From contig JAFDJF010000145.1 in NCBI GenBank assembly GCA_019307645.1, positions 1-6,506 of the forward strand: a stretch of DNA of 6,506 nt, in the 5' to 3' direction. The position numbers and the translations under genes were made by a program. A model generated the notes under the pieces. That model did no database searches, had not been told where the DNA came from, and saw nothing but the letters and a program-made list of their open reading frames with translations. The stretch is from Deltaproteobacteria bacterium. GTDB taxonomy: Bacteria; Desulfobacterota; DSM-4660; Desulfatiglandales; Desulfatiglandaceae. Below, in pieces: positions 5,500 through 6,506 of this stretch; position 1 is the stretch's first letter; each line of letters opens with the position of its first letter.

Positions 5500-5520
5500 C
5501 CTTTTCGCGGTTCATACGTT
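5495..5520 (+). promoter_or_regulatory. ECF-sigma promoter of the secreted repeat-protein gene
   Basis: TGTAACCTTTT (5495-5505) and CGTT (5517-5520, in TACGTT) with AAC-N16-CGT spacing match the promoter before the sigma gene, including the 11-base -35 block, the 9-base spacer before TACGTT, and RTAA just after it. Transcription would begin at about 5526-5529, leaving a leader of about 25 bases with AGGAAGA (5544-5550) before the ATG at 5553. It lets the last gene be transcribed independently of the upstream operon. Confidence 0.75.
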
Positions 5521-5552
5521 GTAATAACAAAAAGCAAGGAAACAGGAAGAAG

Positions 5553-6455
5553 ATGAAAAAAATTATCCTAACCACATTTTTTGTTTTTGTATGTGTTTTC
5601 CAGGCATTCGGGGATGAAGTGGATGAAGGGCTTCCCAACATGGCAACGGTGGCGCTCAAAACAGGCACAAGACATATGATCCGTGCCGGCATCGACAGCG
5701 AAGACGCCATAAGGATGACCCGGGCTATGCTGGAAAATCGTTTTAAGCACGAACATATCCTGAAGGCGCAGGAGATTGTCATGCGTTCCCGTAAGGAAGG
5801 GCTGCCTGTGGAGCCGATTATGAACAAGGCCCATGAAGGCATGGCTAAGCGTGTTCAGGAGGAGAATATTATCCGGGCCATGGAGAACGTTATGGCCAGA
5901 TACGGATATGCCTATCAGCAGGCTGGTGAGTTGACTCAAGACGAAGCCAAAAGACAGCGTATTATGGAACAGGTGGCCGAATGCGTCGCCGCCGGAATGA
6001 CCGACTCAGATGCAGGCCGACTCGTATACCGCCTGAAGTACAGAATTCAGGAGATGCCGGAGGACGAGGCGGGTAGTCTTGCTATAGAAACCTTTAGTAC
6101 TGGGAAGGAGATAGCACGGCTGCGTGTTTCCTCGATGGTGACCACTGATTTAATGCTTGAGGCCCTGAAGCATCATTATGGTATTCAAGAAATGGCAAGG
6201 ATGAGGCTGTCATTCATGAAGCATTCCAGAGATACTTCGCCCAATATCGTTGCCCAAGGTTATTCCGATGCCATTCACCTGGGTAAGCGCTTGGAGGGCT
6301 TGGATTTTTTGCGTGCCCGAGGCACAGGTAAGGGCAGTTTGTCAGGAGGCTCTGCCGGTTCGGGACGAGGTTCGGGGGGCACGGCAGGCAGCAGTCATGG
6401 AGGAGGTTCGGGTGAAAGTTCAGGGAGAGGCTCTGGTGGATCACGGGGGGGGCGT
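5553..6455 (+). CDS. Secreted helical-repeat protein with Gly/Ser/Arg-rich C-terminal tail, unknown function
   Basis: The protein has 301 residues, with the TGA stop at 6456-6458. A signal peptide covers about 1-20 (KKIILTTFFVFVCVFQAFG), with probable cleavage before D21. Residues about 30-250 are almost wholly helical and amphipathic. The segment AGIDSEDAIRMTRAML (45-60) reappears as AGMTDSDAGRLVYRLK (147-162), so the body seems to contain two diverged copies of a unit of roughly 100 residues. LPVEPIMNKAHEGMAKRVQE (84-103) is the best-kept part of the first unit. From about residue 257 the chain becomes a low-complexity tail of Gly, Ser and Arg with single His and Glu, likely disordered and basic. 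There is no membrane anchor or sorting signal. I do not recognise a named family. The ATG at 5553 is preferred because it follows an ECF promoter and a ribosome site and starts a signal peptide. It is probably the effector of the ECF module. Confidence 0.85.
6321..6455 (+). repeat. Low-complexity GGY/AGY/CGN tract encoding the Gly/Ser/Arg tail
   Basis: The DNA is strongly G-rich (for example the G7 run at 6446-6452) and encodes irregular SGRGSGG-type units: GSAGSGRGSGGTAGSS, then ESSGRGSGGSRGGR at the end. Such tracts expand and contract by slippage, so tail length may vary among strains. Confidence 0.7.
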
Positions 6456-6506
6456 TGATCTACCGGTTTTAAAAGATATAGCAGAGACAGTTAGCTGGCG
6501 CCAGAC

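Noticed and set aside
5361..5552. Extension of the secreted protein's frame upstream into the lipoprotein gene
   Set aside because: It overlaps the lipoprotein in another frame, is Arg/Cys-rich and nondescript, and would bury the signal peptide that begins at 5553.
6495..6504. Palindrome CTGGCGCCAG near the window end
   Set aside because: A 10-base palindrome without loop or context at a truncated edge is not enough to call a terminator or operator.

Overview
The window suggests a Gram-negative, anaerobic, sulfate-reducer-like member of the Desulfobacterota (former Deltaproteobacteria). This rests on a small assimilatory-type siroheme sulfite reductase, an octaheme cytochrome c, a PAS/AAA+/Fis sigma-54 activator and secreted or lipidated proteins. 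The taxon is inferred from gene content; no marker gene is complete here. All genes that I can support are on the + strand.

Left edge (1-289): the last 54 codons of a Lon-type ATP-dependent protease, whose extreme 3' end is built from GGTTCA repeats. A near-300-base gap-free stretch then continues through a T8 tract and a perfect 11-bp hairpin just upstream of the next gene.

Redox block (290-3820): a sigma-54-dependent activator with a cysteine-rich PAS domain is followed by a 192-base gap and a tight two-gene operon. The operon encodes a 218-residue siroheme/[4Fe-4S] sulfite/nitrite reductase and an exported octaheme cytochrome c of the hydroxylamine oxidoreductase (HAO) type. Together these could form a sensor-controlled system that reduces or detoxifies sulfite, nitrite or hydroxylamine, with one enzyme in the cytoplasm and one in the periplasm. 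The substrate cannot be read from the sequence.

Spacer (3821-4142): three consecutive hairpins, then an extracytoplasmic-function (ECF) promoter.

ECF block (4143-6458): an ECF sigma factor, a membrane-anchored probable anti-sigma factor with an external CBM48/AMPK-type glycogen-binding-like domain, a small lipoprotein with a degenerate copy of the same domain, and a secreted helical-repeat protein with a Gly/Ser/Arg-rich tail. Two almost superimposable promoter sequences (TGTAACCTTTT, then CGTT, with AAC-N16-CGT spacing) stand before the sigma gene and before the last gene. This strongly suggests that the sigma factor drives its own operon and a dedicated secreted effector. I regard this self-contained envelope-signalling module of unknown purpose as the most interesting part of the window.
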